A stretch of 64,000 nt of DNA from Kiritimatiellia bacterium (GTDB lineage Bacteria > Verrucomicrobiota > Kiritimatiellia > CAIVKH01). Every line of letters begins with the position of its first letter. Position 1 is the stretch's first letter. The translations under genes and the position numbers were made by a program. The notes under the pieces were generated by a model. The model was given only the letters and a program-made list of their open reading frames with translations. It did not search any database and was not told where the DNA came from. The stretch lies in contig JAMLJG010000006.1 of assembly GCA_023953695.1 (NCBI GenBank), forward strand, positions 1-64,000. The letters run 5' to 3'. Of the stretch, positions 17,298 through 26,900 are shown piece after piece.

Positions 17298-18191
17298 ATG
17301 AAGTATGGAACGACAGTAGGAACTGCCGTTTGTTGCGGCTTGTTGCTTGTGGGCGCGATGGCGGGGTGTGGGCGAAAGTCCGATATTTCGTTGAGCCCTC
17401 GCGATGCCTTGGTTCAGGGCTGGCAGAACTTTCGGTTGGCGGAATACGACTTGGCCACGCAGGATTTCAACGCGGCGCTGGCCGGCGCGAAGGCGGGGTC
17501 GGACGAGTTTCTGCAGGCGACCTTTGGCTTGGCGAACGTCTGGAACTTGCGCAGACCGGGCGAGGATACGGCGCGCGCCAAGAAGCTCTACGAGCAGGTT
17601 ATTGAGCAGGCGCCGGATCACGATTTGGCGGCTTGGAGCACCCTGGCCCTTGCGCGACTGCAGCACGTGGTTCCGGTTGGCCACGATCCCGATTATCCGG
17701 CCGTTCGCGCGGCGTATAGGGCGCTGATCGAGAAATATCCGAATCATTTGGCCGCCAAAGAGGCTTCGATCTATCTCAATGCGCTTTTGATTTCGACGCT
17801 GGAAACGAACCAGCTTTTGCAGGCCGTTTCGAACTTGAAGGCCTACATCGAAAGTGGCGCGCGCGAGTTTCGCGCGCCCGCGCTCTCGCTGCTGGCCGTG
17901 AGCTACAATACGCTCGGCAGGCAACAGGAGCGGTTGGAAGCGGAAATCGAGTCCTTTAAGAATGTGGAAATTGATCCGGCCAACCCCTTCAATGAATATG
18001 CGTGGGCCTATTGGAACATTGCGACGATCGCGGAGTTCGAGGTGGGCAATTTTGAGCTGGCGCGGGAGTATTATCGGCAGCTCATTAAGGAATATCCGGC
18101 GGACATCCGCGTGTTCCCATCGAAGGAAGCTCTCGCGCGGATGGATCGCGTGGAGGCGGAATTGAGCGCAGGGAAGAAGGTGACGCGATGA
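17298..18191 (+). CDS. TPR-type lipoprotein of an ABC-importer operon
   Basis: 297 residues from the ATG at 17298. The start is placed there because it gives a lipoprotein signal with lipobox VGAMAGC. The mature protein is helical and carries tetratricopeptide-like pairs: WQNFRLAEYDLATQDFNAAL, LYEQVIEQAPDHDLAAWSTLALARL and YRALIEKYPNHLAAKEA, then FELAREYYRQLIKEYPADI near the end. It overlaps the next gene, the binding protein, by ATGA. It would be anchored in the outer leaflet or periplasm and could scaffold the importer or capture substrate. That role is inferred from position only. Confidence 0.75.
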   Translation: MKYGTTVGTAVCCGLLLVGAMAGCGRKSDISLSPRDALVQGWQNFRLAEYDLATQDFNAALAGAKAGSDEFLQATFGLANVWNLRRPGEDTARAKKLYEQVIEQAPDHDLAAWSTLALARLQHVVPVGHDPDYPAVRAAYRALIEKYPNHLAAKEASIYLNALLISTLETNQLLQAVSNLKAYIESGAREFRAPALSLLAVSYNTLGRQQERLEAEIESFKNVEIDPANPFNEYAWAYWNIATIAEFEVGNFELAREYYRQLIKEYPADIRVFPSKEALARMDRVEAELSAGKKVTR

Positions 18192-19894
18192 TCCGCGCGG
18201 CGTTCTCCTTTGTGCGAAGCTACTTCGCGCTGATCTTGGTCGCGGCGACGTTTGCATGGTCCGCGATTGCGATTGTTTCCTATCGCGCGCGCGGTGTTCC
18301 GCCCGGCGCGATCACGATTCGATTGGGCCATTGGCAGCTCGAGGCGAGCGTGCGCGAGGCGATTGATCAAATGGCGGAGGAATATCGCCGGACGGTCAAC
18401 CCGAATGTGTATTTGATTCAGGACGCGATCCCCGAAGGCACCTATGGCCAGTGGGTCAGCACGCAACTGATGGGCGGAACCGCGCCCGATATTTTGCAGG
18501 TGGGCGCGATGCTGCCGGGCAATATCTGGCTTTCCTACTATCAGCGGTTCTTTGTTCCGCTCACGCGCACAGTCGAGCGGCCGAACCCGCACAACGTTGG
18601 CACCGAGCACGAAGGCGTCCCGCTGCGAAAGACCTACAAGGACGGCATGAAGACCGCCTATGTGGACGAAATGCAGGAGTACATGAGCATCCCGCTCGCG
18701 CAATTCGGCTCCCGCATGTTCTACAACAAGGATTTGTTGAAGAAGCTGACCGGCCTGGATGAGCCGCCGGATGAGTATCGGGCGTTCCTCGATGTGTGCG
18801 AAAAAATCCGCGCGCAGCAGGGCGACGATGGGCGATTCTTCATCCCCATTGCCTGTTCCGGCTATCACTTCGGCATGATGGGCGGGTTGATGTGGGAGCC
18901 GCTCACCTACCGCGCGATTGAAAAGGCGGACTTCAACCGCGACGGCAGCGTTGGCAATGACGAGCAGTTTGTGGCGTTTCGCACCGGCCGGCTCGACTTC
19001 GACTTCCTCCCGTATCGCGCGCGTTTCAAAATGATTGAAGAAATGACGCGCTACTTCCAGTCCGGCTACACCGGACTGACGCGCGATGAAGCGGTCTTCC
19101 TCTTTGCGCAGCAGAAGGCCGTGTTTATGGCGACTGGTACCTGGGACGCCCGCTCGCTGCAGGAGCAGGCCAAAGGGCAGTTCAATGTCGGCGTGATGCG
19201 CTATCCCTTCCCGACGCCGGAAGATCCATTCTACGGCCCCGTGGCGCCGGCTCGCCCGCGCGAGCAGGTGGGAACGGGTTTCCAATTCGGCATCGCTCGC
19301 ACCAGCGCGCACCCCGATGTCGCACTCGACTTTCTCCTGTTCCTCGCCTCGCGAATGGGGAATCAAGAGCTCAATCGAATCATTGGCTGGATTCCCTCCA
19401 TCCAGGGAACCGAAACCGATCCGCTGCTGCGCGCGTTCGAGCCGAACATTGTCGGGATCTACGGCGCGATGAACTTCACGCTCGGCGGGGAGACGGTGGT
19501 CCGCTGGAACCAGTTGCAGGCGCTGTATCAGGTCAACCAGATCACCTATCAGCAGTTTGCCGACACGTATAAGCCCTTCTATCTGGAGCGCGGTCTGCTC
19601 GATTATATGGAGCAGAGCCGCGATTGGCGGCGCGGCATGCAGCGCAACGAGCTGTTCCTCGCGGGTATTCGCGCGCGCGCGCTGTTCAGCGAAGGCGCCG
19701 AATCCAATACCGAGTGGATTCGCTATCGCGCGTTGACCGCCAGTCGGCAGGTGTGGGAAGAGCTCAATCGCAGCCGGCAGTTGAAGCTGATGGAGAAGGG
19801 CATTGCAACGAACGCCGTGGGCCCATACGAGTACAGCCCCGAAGTTCTGGAGATCGTCAAAAAGAACCTCAAGAGAAAGGCAGATCAACAATGA
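18188..19894 (+). CDS. Extracellular solute-binding protein (family 1), membrane-anchored
   Basis: 568 residues, long for the family (usually 400-450). An N-terminal uncleaved-looking helix (residues 11-31) replaces a lipobox. The binding-protein core is evident: ITIRLGHWQLEASVREAIDQ, GTAPDILQVGAMLPGN, FGSRMFYNKDLLKKLTGL, and AVFMATGTWDARSLQEQ. This layout is typical of carbohydrate-uptake type-1 importers. Residues 248-259 form an exact EF-hand loop (D-x-N-x-D-G-x-x-x-x-x-E) inside the second lobe. The C-terminal ~120 residues are an added helical region. ATG overlaps the lipoprotein stop by 4 bp, and the stop overlaps ridA. Substrate unknown; an oligosaccharide is likely. Confidence 0.85.
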   Translation: MIRAAFSFVRSYFALILVAATFAWSAIAIVSYRARGVPPGAITIRLGHWQLEASVREAIDQMAEEYRRTVNPNVYLIQDAIPEGTYGQWVSTQLMGGTAPDILQVGAMLPGNIWLSYYQRFFVPLTRTVERPNPHNVGTEHEGVPLRKTYKDGMKTAYVDEMQEYMSIPLAQFGSRMFYNKDLLKKLTGLDEPPDEYRAFLDVCEKIRAQQGDDGRFFIPIACSGYHFGMMGGLMWEPLTYRAIEKADFNRDGSVGNDEQFVAFRTGRLDFDFLPYRARFKMIEEMTRYFQSGYTGLTRDEAVFLFAQQKAVFMATGTWDARSLQEQAKGQFNVGVMRYPFPTPEDPFYGPVAPARPREQVGTGFQFGIARTSAHPDVALDFLLFLASRMGNQELNRIIGWIPSIQGTETDPLLRAFEPNIVGIYGAMNFTLGGETVVRWNQLQALYQVNQITYQQFADTYKPFYLERGLLDYMEQSRDWRRGMQRNELFLAGIRARALFSEGAESNTEWIRYRALTASRQVWEELNRSRQLKLMEKGIATNAVGPYEYSPEVLEIVKKNLKRKADQQ

Positions 19895-20274
19895 AACGAG
19901 TTGTGTTGACTCCTCATGCGGCGCAGCCCATTGGCCCCTACAACCAGGCCGTTGTGGTGGGCGACCTCGTGTACACGTCCGGGCAGATTCCCGTTGATCC
20001 CGCCACGGGCCAGATGGTGACGGGCGATGTGAAAGAGCAGACCGAGATGGTCTTGCGCAACCTCAAGGCCATTCTCGAAGCGGCGGGGTCCGGCATTGAT
20101 CGCGTGGTGAAAACCACGGTTTTTTTGCAGGACATGAACGATTTTGCCGCGATGAACGAGGTATATGGCAAGCTGTTTTCCGACAAAGCTACGGCACCCT
20201 CGCGCAGCACCATTCAGGTCGCGCGATTGCCCAAGGATTCGAAAGTTGAAATTGAGGCTGTGGCTAGCCTCTAG
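19891..20274 (+). CDS. ridA: RidA/YjgF enamine-imine deaminase
   Basis: 127 residues, full length. It hydrolyses reactive 2-aminoacrylate and related imines released by PLP enzymes. Signatures: AAQPIGPYNQAV at the N-terminus, VYTSGQIPVDPATGQMV, and SRSTIQVARLPKDSKVEIEAVA, with the conserved catalytic Arg in the R-S-T segment. It is a cytoplasmic trimer in the known family. Its ATG overlaps the binding-protein stop by 4 bp and the permease follows 40 bp later, so it is embedded in a transport operon, an unusual setting for a housekeeping protein. Confidence 0.93.
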   Translation: MKRVVLTPHAAQPIGPYNQAVVVGDLVYTSGQIPVDPATGQMVTGDVKEQTEMVLRNLKAILEAAGSGIDRVVKTTVFLQDMNDFAAMNEVYGKLFSDKATAPSRSTIQVARLPKDSKVEIEAVASL

Positions 20275-20314
20275 GCGAACCCTCGTGCGCACGAAACAAA
20301 GCTGATTTATACCG

Positions 20315-22348
20315 ATGACGCCAAAGAAAATACGCTGGGATCAGGTCAAGTATCACTGGGAGATTTATCTCTTCATTATCCCCACGCTGATCCTGATCGC
20401 CTTGTTCCAATACTACCCGGCGGCGAGCGGTATTTTCCACAGCTTCTACCGCTGGAATGGCTCGGATATTTCGGAGCCTGTGGGCTTCCTCAACTATCTC
20501 GACCTGCTGAAGAATCCCGAGTTTTGGAACTCCTTCCGACTCGCGTTCATCCTGGGCGGGTGGAACGTGGTGAAGATGATCCCGGCCCTGCTGGTTGCCG
20601 TGGCGATCCATCGGTGTCGGAGCGAGAAGATGAATTTCTTCTACCGCACACTCTTTGTGGTGCCGATGGTGATTCCGGGCTTGATCGTTGTGCTGATTTG
20701 GCGCTCGTTCTTCTTCGAGGCGACCTCGGGCTATCTCAACAAGTTTCTGATCGGCAGCGGGCTGTTCGACCTATTGGTGCATTTCGACAAGGTGTTTCAG
20801 TGGGGCGGCGTATTTGTGCCCGGTCAAATGCCTGCGTGGTTGGGCGATCCCCGTCTGATTGTCACGGCCTGCATTGTTTGGGGATTTCCGTGGGTGGGTT
20901 CGTTCGCGGTGCTCACGCACTTGGCCAAGCTGCAGGGCATCAGCAAGGATGTGTATGAAGCGGCCGAAATTGACGGCGTGAGCTGGTTCAGCAAGTTTAC
21001 AAAAATTGAACTGCCCCTGATCATGGGGTCCATTTATTTGCTCCTCGTCTTCGTCATCATTGATACGGTCAAAGACGCGGGCATGATTCTGGCGCTCGCA
21101 GGGCTGGAGGGTGGACCCGGCGGAAAGGCGACCGTTCCTGCGCTGTTCATGTTGCGGAAGGCGTTTCTTACGCAGGAAATGGGCGCCGCCTGCGCCATCG
21201 GCATTGTCTTGACCCTCGTGGTGTTGGGGTTGCAGAAACTCAGCACGCTCCTTGTCGGCTGGACGGGTTTGACGCCGGGCCAGAAGACTGCGGTGCGCTG
21301 CACGACGGGCCTTGTCGGATTGGGGATTTTGGCGTGGTCCTTTCAGCAGCACTCCACGCGCTTGGTGGGGCTCGGCCTCATTTTTGCGATCGGCTCCATT
21401 CCGTTCCCCCAGATTTTTGCTGCGGTTGCGCGGCTGTTTCCGGAGAAGAAGCGCGATGAGTCGTGGGTGCGCCCCGAAGATCGCGCGCTCCTGCTGGAGG
21501 GCAATCCGCTGTTTCGCGCCGCACGCGCGTTGGGCGGTGTGGGATTGCGCGGCTTCAAGCACATCTTCATCTGGTTTGTGCTCGTGTTCGCGTTTCTGCC
21601 GCTCTATCTGATGATCGTCGTCAGCGTGAAAGACAATCAGCAGTTCTATCTCGCACCCGCCACGCTGACAGCTCCGATGCATTGGGACAACTGGCGCACC
21701 GCGTGGGAATCGGTCACGCCGACCGTGGCCAACAGCCTCTTTATTTCGACCAGTTCGACAGTGCTGACGCTTTTCTTTGCGCTGTGCGGTGCCTATTTCT
21801 TTGCGCGCTTGCGCGTGCCGCTTTCGAATGCGATGTGGAACGCGATTCTTCTGTTGATGATGATGCCCGCCATCGCGAACCTTGTGCCGCTGTTCATTCT
21901 CCTGCGCGATATGAACCTGCTGAACACGCTCTCTGCGCTCATCATTGTCGGCGCGTCGGGCGGTCAGATTTTCGGCATTTTCATGCTGCGCGGGTTTGTG
22001 TCCGATATTCCCCAGGATCTGTTCGAGGCGGCCGAAATTGACGGCGCCTCGCACTTCCAGCAGATGCGCCACGTTGTATTGCCGCTATCTGGGCCGATTC
22101 TCGGAACGGTTGGCGTCATGCACTTCATCGGCGCGTGGAACGACTTTGTGTTGCCTTTGATTGTGATGCGCGACCACGCGCGGTTGCCGGTGATGGTGCA
22201 ACTGCTGCGGATGGCGGGTGAGTACATCAAGCTGTGGGGCCCGCTCATGGCGGGTTACGCCATCGCCTCCATCCCGATCATCATCCTATTCATCTTCGCG
22301 CAGCGCCTGTTCATCAAGGGCATGACCGAAGGCGCGGTGAAGGGCTGA
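20315..22348 (+). CDS. Fused double permease of a sugar ABC importer (MalF/UgpA + MalG/UgpE)
   Basis: 677 residues, about twice a single permease. The N-terminal half (1 to ~320) is a MalF/UgpA-like subunit whose cytoplasmic coupling helix reads EAAEIDGVSWFSKFTKIELPL at about 215-235. A linker with extra hydrophobic helices (~325-375) and a charged stretch (EKKRDESWVRPEDRALLLEG) leads to a MalG/UgpE-like half (~410-677) with EAAEIDGASHFQQMRHVVLPL at about 571-591. Both EAA-G loops are intact, so one polypeptide could form the whole transmembrane channel. No ATPase gene follows; the nearest match is at 35174. Start ATG at 20315 has weak Shine-Dalgarno. Confidence 0.9.
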   Translation: MTPKKIRWDQVKYHWEIYLFIIPTLILIALFQYYPAASGIFHSFYRWNGSDISEPVGFLNYLDLLKNPEFWNSFRLAFILGGWNVVKMIPALLVAVAIHRCRSEKMNFFYRTLFVVPMVIPGLIVVLIWRSFFFEATSGYLNKFLIGSGLFDLLVHFDKVFQWGGVFVPGQMPAWLGDPRLIVTACIVWGFPWVGSFAVLTHLAKLQGISKDVYEAAEIDGVSWFSKFTKIELPLIMGSIYLLLVFVIIDTVKDAGMILALAGLEGGPGGKATVPALFMLRKAFLTQEMGAACAIGIVLTLVVLGLQKLSTLLVGWTGLTPGQKTAVRCTTGLVGLGILAWSFQQHSTRLVGLGLIFAIGSIPFPQIFAAVARLFPEKKRDESWVRPEDRALLLEGNPLFRAARALGGVGLRGFKHIFIWFVLVFAFLPLYLMIVVSVKDNQQFYLAPATLTAPMHWDNWRTAWESVTPTVANSLFISTSSTVLTLFFALCGAYFFARLRVPLSNAMWNAILLLMMMPAIANLVPLFILLRDMNLLNTLSALIIVGASGGQIFGIFMLRGFVSDIPQDLFEAAEIDGASHFQQMRHVVLPLSGPILGTVGVMHFIGAWNDFVLPLIVMRDHARLPVMVQLLRMAGEYIKLWGPLMAGYAIASIPIIILFIFAQRLFIKGMTEGAVKG

Positions 22349-22412
22349 TTCGCGATCGCGCCCAAGCGGCGCTTCGCCGTTCGCGATTACCGCCGTTTTC
22401 GATGAGCGGCTG

Positions 22413-22985
22413 CTATTTTTTCAGCGCGGCGAGTTTGTTTAGATCAATCGCCGCGGCTGCGGCTTGGAGGTCTTGCGCCTCGCCGCCACGGAGTCCGATC
22501 TCGACCATGAAGCGGCCCGCCACGAGGATTTGCAGGTCGCCGGTCTTGTCGGAGCTGTCGTATTTTTCGAGGGCCTTGTGTCCGCCAATCGTCGTGGTGC
22601 GTTCATAGCCCGTGTCGGATTCGCGATCAATTTCGTGCGCGGCCCATGCGCCCATCATGCTTGCGAGGAATGTTCCGCTATAGTCCACAATTTTTACGGA
22701 AAGAGTCGCGTCTCCCGCTGCATATTGCCCCTCAGCTTCGGAAACGGACATGCCCATCATGCTGTTCTTTTCGCCACTGGCGCCGGTGCGCTTGTAGGAC
22801 TTGAAGGCGTCGGGGAGCAGGGCCTTGAGTTCGCGAAAGTCAACGACGGCCACGGTCGAGGTGGATTGGTTTGCCGCTGCGCCAAGGAGTCCCATCAGGG
22901 CTGAGAGATCGGGCTCTTGGGCGCGGGTGAATGGGGCTGAAGCGATTAGGCACGAGCTGACGAGCAAGACAGATTTTATTTTCAT
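22413..22985 (-). CDS. Secreted protein of unknown function
   Basis: 190 residues from the ATG at 22985. It has a signal peptide (MKIKSVLLVSSCLIASAPFTRA) and a small mature domain: VVDFRELKALLPDAFKSYKR, a Met-rich turn SMMGMSVSEAEGQY, VKIVDYSGTF, then ESDTGYERTTTIGGHKALEKYD and VAGRFMVEIGLRG. The VDFRELKALLP...RTGASGEK...GYEKTTT pattern resembles a conserved uncharacterised periplasmic family I recall from Bacteroidetes and other gram-negatives. No catalytic residues recognised. It is convergent with the permease gene and divergent from the small gene at 23063. Confidence 0.65.
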   Translation of the reverse strand: MKIKSVLLVSSCLIASAPFTRAQEPDLSALMGLLGAAANQSTSTVAVVDFRELKALLPDAFKSYKRTGASGEKNSMMGMSVSEAEGQYAAGDATLSVKIVDYSGTFLASMMGAWAAHEIDRESDTGYERTTTIGGHKALEKYDSSDKTGDLQILVAGRFMVEIGLRGGEAQDLQAAAAAIDLNKLAALKK

Positions 22986-23003
22986 AAAAGAGAGACTCCT
23001 CAA

Positions 23004-23032
23004 TTGCCAGACATCCTGAACGCGGGTACACT
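23004..23032 (+). promoter_or_regulatory. Sigma70-like promoter for the 23063 gene
   Basis: TTGCCA (23004-23009), a 17-bp spacer, then TACACT (23027-23032), placing transcription start about 25 bp before the ATG at 23063. Confidence 0.6.
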
Positions 23033-23062
23033 ACGAATAGAGTGTTGGGAATTCAACGAGAA

Positions 23063-23401
23063 ATGCCGCTTCTCGACCAGCCTGATAAAAAGGGCGCGCC
23101 GGATAATGGCGCGAACGCAGAGAATGCGATGAACGAAGTGGCTCCTGTTGTGTCTGAACAGGATATGGAAGCCGGCGTTCAGCCGATTGATGAATTGATG
23201 CGCGCGCGCAACTGGTCCAATCACGATTTGGTGATGGCGGCGCTGGGCAGCGGACTCACACACAAGCAAGTCGCCAAAGCGCGGCGCGGCCGCCGTCTGA
23301 CGTATCATTTGCAAGGCAAGATCATCGCGGCGATGAATCAACTGGCCGGCACTCCGGGATCCATCCGGCAGGAGGATTGTTTCAACTATCGAGGGCACTG
23401 A
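23063..23401 (+). CDS. Small helical protein, possible HTH regulator
   Basis: 112 residues from ATG 23063. The N-terminal 40 residues are acidic and probably disordered. The core, IDELMRARNWSNHDLVMAALGSGLTHKQVAKARRGRRLTYHLQGKIIAAMN, is a run of short helices. The NHDLV...LTHKxVAxAxxGRRLT pattern is one I recall from short hypothetical proteins of PVC bacteria, where it resembles a Cro-like HTH (KxVxxAxxGRR as recognition helix). DNA binding is inference. It lies 67 bp upstream of hpf on the same strand, so it may be cotranscribed with a stationary-phase factor. Confidence 0.6.
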   Translation: MPLLDQPDKKGAPDNGANAENAMNEVAPVVSEQDMEAGVQPIDELMRARNWSNHDLVMAALGSGLTHKQVAKARRGRRLTYHLQGKIIAAMNQLAGTPGSIRQEDCFNYRGH

Positions 23402-23468
23402 TTTCGCACATCGAGCCGGTGTGCGGTTGTGAAAAAGACAGAGTACGCAACAGAAAGGAAGCGAGACT

Positions 23469-23831
23469 ATGAGCATGAGCATCCTGGTGCACGCAGAGGG
23501 GTTCCGCCTGCGAGACGATCTCAAGGAGAAGACGATCGCTAAAGTGGAGCGCCTCGAACCTCATGTGGTTCGCGCGCTGCGCGCGCGAGTGACGTTGCGG
23601 AGGGTCAGCATGCGCCCGTCGGATCGCCAATTCGAAGCCGCGATTCTGATCGAGGTGCCGGGCAATGACATTAGCGCCACTCAGAAGGCGGCCGAGCCGC
23701 TCGATGCGGTGGACAAATTGGTCGAAAAGGCTGCGCAGCTTTTGAGAAAACAGAAGACGGCGAAGCTCTCTCGGCGGACGACTGAGAAGTTGGGAGAGTC
23801 GGAGCTGAAGCTGGCCGAAGCCTTGTCGTAG
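23469..23831 (+). CDS. hpf: Short-form ribosome hibernation factor HPF/RaiA family
   Basis: 120 residues. N-terminal beta strand ILVHAEGFRLRDDLKEKTIAKVERLEPHV and RARVTLRRVSMRPSDRQFEAAILIEVPGNDISAT follow the beta-alpha-beta-beta-beta-alpha fold that sits in the decoding centre of idle 30S subunits. AVDKLVEKAAQLLRKQK is the closing basic helix. The long-form C-terminal dimerisation domain is absent, though a charged 25-residue tail remains. A GAAAGGAAG Shine-Dalgarno precedes the ATG. A strong terminator follows directly. Confidence 0.85.
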   Translation: MSMSILVHAEGFRLRDDLKEKTIAKVERLEPHVVRALRARVTLRRVSMRPSDRQFEAAILIEVPGNDISATQKAAEPLDAVDKLVEKAAQLLRKQKTAKLSRRTTEKLGESELKLAEALS

Positions 23832-23854
23832 AACAGTCAATCTGAACCTTGTGA

Positions 23855-23893
23855 AGCGCGTGGCCGCAGAGGTGCGGCCACGCGCTCTCTTTT
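23855..23893 (+). terminator. Rho-independent terminator after hpf
   Basis: A 14-bp perfect stem AGCGCGTGGCCGCA / TGCGGCCACGCGCT around GAGG is followed by TCTCTTTT. It separates hpf from the convergent amylase gene. Confidence 0.9.
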
Positions 23894-23969
23894 GGTGCGT
23901 CTTCGCTCCTGCGCGAACCTGCGAGGAGGGGTCGCCTGGGCGGTGGTCCCTCGCAGAGGGACTTCGCAG

Positions 23970-26900
23970 TTAAGGCAGGCGAATGCGGATGCGGTATGCG
24001 CCGTGAGGGGCGGCGTTGGTGTCTTCAATGGGGAGCGGCGCGCCGGTGCCGGGCTGGTTGCTACGAATGGTGATCCACTCGTCTGTGGTGGCGAGGTCGG
24101 CCTTCCATTGCAGATCGTAGAGGCGCCCGTCAACGGACGGGGTGATGACGGTGGGGAGCGCGTCGGCGGTGATGCTGCTGATGAAGGGGTGATCGCTGAG
24201 GCTGATGGGCGATGTGCCGGCGATGAACTCGGCAAAATTGCTGTAGCCGTCGCCATCTGCGTCTTGGTGCGCCTTCGACTGATCGGCGTCTTGGCCGGTG
24301 GGGTGGTCGAACCAGCCGCGCATCCACCAGTCGGGCAGTCCATCGCCATCGGTATCCACGTCGCCGATTTTCTTGACGCCGATGCCTGAAACGCGCGCGT
24401 TGTCGTCCCACGGGATGAAGTGGAGGTCGAGCTGCGCATCGGCGACGCTGCTGGTGAAGGTTTGCTGGATTCCGATGTTTTTCCCGCCGGCGGTGGCGAA
24501 GATATCGAAATTGGTGAGCGCGCGGGCGCCCTCGATGTAGAGATCGAAGATGCGCTGGCCGGGTGCGTTCACCCACGTTTCGGCCTGCAGGAGTGTAATT
24601 TCATACACGCCTTCGGGCACATCGAAGCGATAGTCGAGGGTGCCGTCGGTAGAGCTGTAGCGTTCGCTTTGATAGAGGGTCTGGGCGCTTGGGCAGACGT
24701 TTGAAATGGTGTTGCCGATGAAGCCGACAGTGCCGTTGAGATAGCCGAATGAGCCGGGGCTCCACGCTTGGTCGGCTTGCCAAGTCGAGGTGTCGCAATT
24801 TGTGATGGCGGTGGCGCTGCCTGCGTTCAGGCGTTGTTCGTAGGCGCCGGGGACATTGAAGAAGCGCAGGGTGAACGGGCTGACGGCCGAGTAGTTGCCG
24901 GAGGAGTCGCGCGCCCGCGCGGCGATGTGGCGCACGCCGTTGAGGAAGTTTCGCGAGTCGAGGGAATAGCTCCAGGTGGTGGTGCCGGTGGCGCCATACC
25001 AATCGCCGCCGTCCAATTGAATCTCAACCGCTGAAACGGCGACGTTGTCCGCTGCGGTTCCGCTGATGACAAGGGTGTCGCTCACCATTGCGCCATCGGC
25101 GGGCGTTTGGACGAGGAGGGTTGGCGGCACGGCGTCGGTATAGACTGCGGAGGCGGTGTGGAACATGGTTTCGAACGCGCCGTAGAGGTGGTTTCCGGAT
25201 TCGGCGTCAAAGGCATTGGTGCTGACGCGAGCCTGGATGCGCGCCTTGCCGGGAAATCCGGGGCTGGGCGTGAACGTCATGACCGTTTGATTCGAGGTCC
25301 ACGCGAATGTGCCGCCGACTGCTGGTTGGGTGGAAAAGGCTGCCTCTGTTGCGGCGGTGTTCATCGGTTTGCTGAATGTCAGCGTGATCGGCGCTGTGGC
25401 GATGACGTTGGTGGAGTCGTGCGCGGGAGTTTGGGCGATCACGAGGGGGTCGAGGGGGAGCAGGCGATTCTTGGGAAGGAACATTTTGTAGCCGCCTGCG
25501 GGCACGGCGATGGGGGGCATGCGGTCGCTGCCGGAGGTGGTGGTGAGGGTTTCGTTTGTGTCGAGAAGATTCACCATCACGGTCCCTGCGGGATAATAGG
25601 TGGGGCGGTTGGTGAGTGTTTGGCTGGCTGTGGCGGTGTTGAAGACCACGAGGATTTCCTCGCCGATGTCTGTCAGTGTGCGCGCATAGGCGAAGAGGCC
25701 GGGGCCGCCGGAGTTGGCCCAGCGGTTCTGGTGGGATCCGCGCCGGAGGCTGGGGTAGAGGCGGCGCAGATTGTTCAGTCGGGCAATGTGCAGGAAGGAG
25801 CCCTGCGTCATGTTGAAGTTGTCGCCGAGTGAGGGGCCCGACTCGAATTGGCCGTCGAACATATCTTCTCGGTTGTTGGGATCGCCGCTTCCGTTGAAGT
25901 TTTGTTCGGTGCCGTAGTAGAGGCAGGGGATTCCGCGGCTCGTGTAGAGCCAGTTCAGGGCGAGTGCGAGGCGGTTGGTGTTGTTGCCCGCCTTGTTCAT
26001 GAAACGGGCTTGGTCGTGGTTATCGAGAAAGGTGACGAGGCGATAGTGGGAGTAGGGGTCGTAGTAGGTCGAGATTCGGTTGTAGCGGTCTTCGATCTGG
26101 CGCGTGTTGCCGGAGGCTTCTGCAAAGACGCTGTTCACGGAGAAATAGAGGGGATAGTCGAGAATGGAGTCGTTCGCGAACGCGCCGCCCGCCTTGGTTC
26201 CGGTGTAGTAGCCCGCTTTGGCGTCGGAGCCGTCATAGACCTCGCCGAATTGGAAGAAATTGGTTTTGCCGAGCGAGGTCGCATAGGCGCGAATTGCGGG
26301 GTTGAAATATTGCCAGACGCCAATTTCCGCGTGCTTCACCGTGTCGAGGCGAAAGCCATCGAAATCAGCAACGCGGATCCAGTGTTTATAGATTTCCACG
26401 AGGTTGGAGCGCACATACTCCGTTTCTGTGCGCAGATCGTCGAGTCCGCTCAACTCGCCGAGGATTTGTTCGGGATCGGTGTAGTTCTTGATGACTCCGT
26501 TGTTGTGGAAGTTGGTGAGCAAATTGAACGGGGCGGGATATCCCTGACCATTTCGCCAGCGCGGTGGGTAGCCATTGATGTTGAACGCGGTGTTCCACGC
26601 AGCGTTCGCGCTATCAATTCGGTCGCCTTGGTGATTCAGCACAATGTCGAGGCAAACATAGATGCCCAGGTCGTGCGCGGCATTGACCATTTCCTTGAGG
26701 TCGTTGGTCGTGCCCCAGTTCGGTTGAAGCGAATAGAAGTTGTCCGCGCCATATCCGTGGTAGCCCGAGTTGCCATAGTTTTGCGGGATCGGTGTGATCC
26801 AGAGCGCGGTTGCGCCGAGCGCCTTGATATAGTGCAGTTTTTCTTGGATCCCTTTGAAGTCGCCGCCGTGGATGCGGCGGCTGTTCGCGGGGCTTGCGCT

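Noticed and set aside
18071-19891. 606-aa open frame antisense to the binding protein
   Set aside because: It shadows a gene with clear domains and shows no family motif. High-GC codon bias creates long antisense frames.
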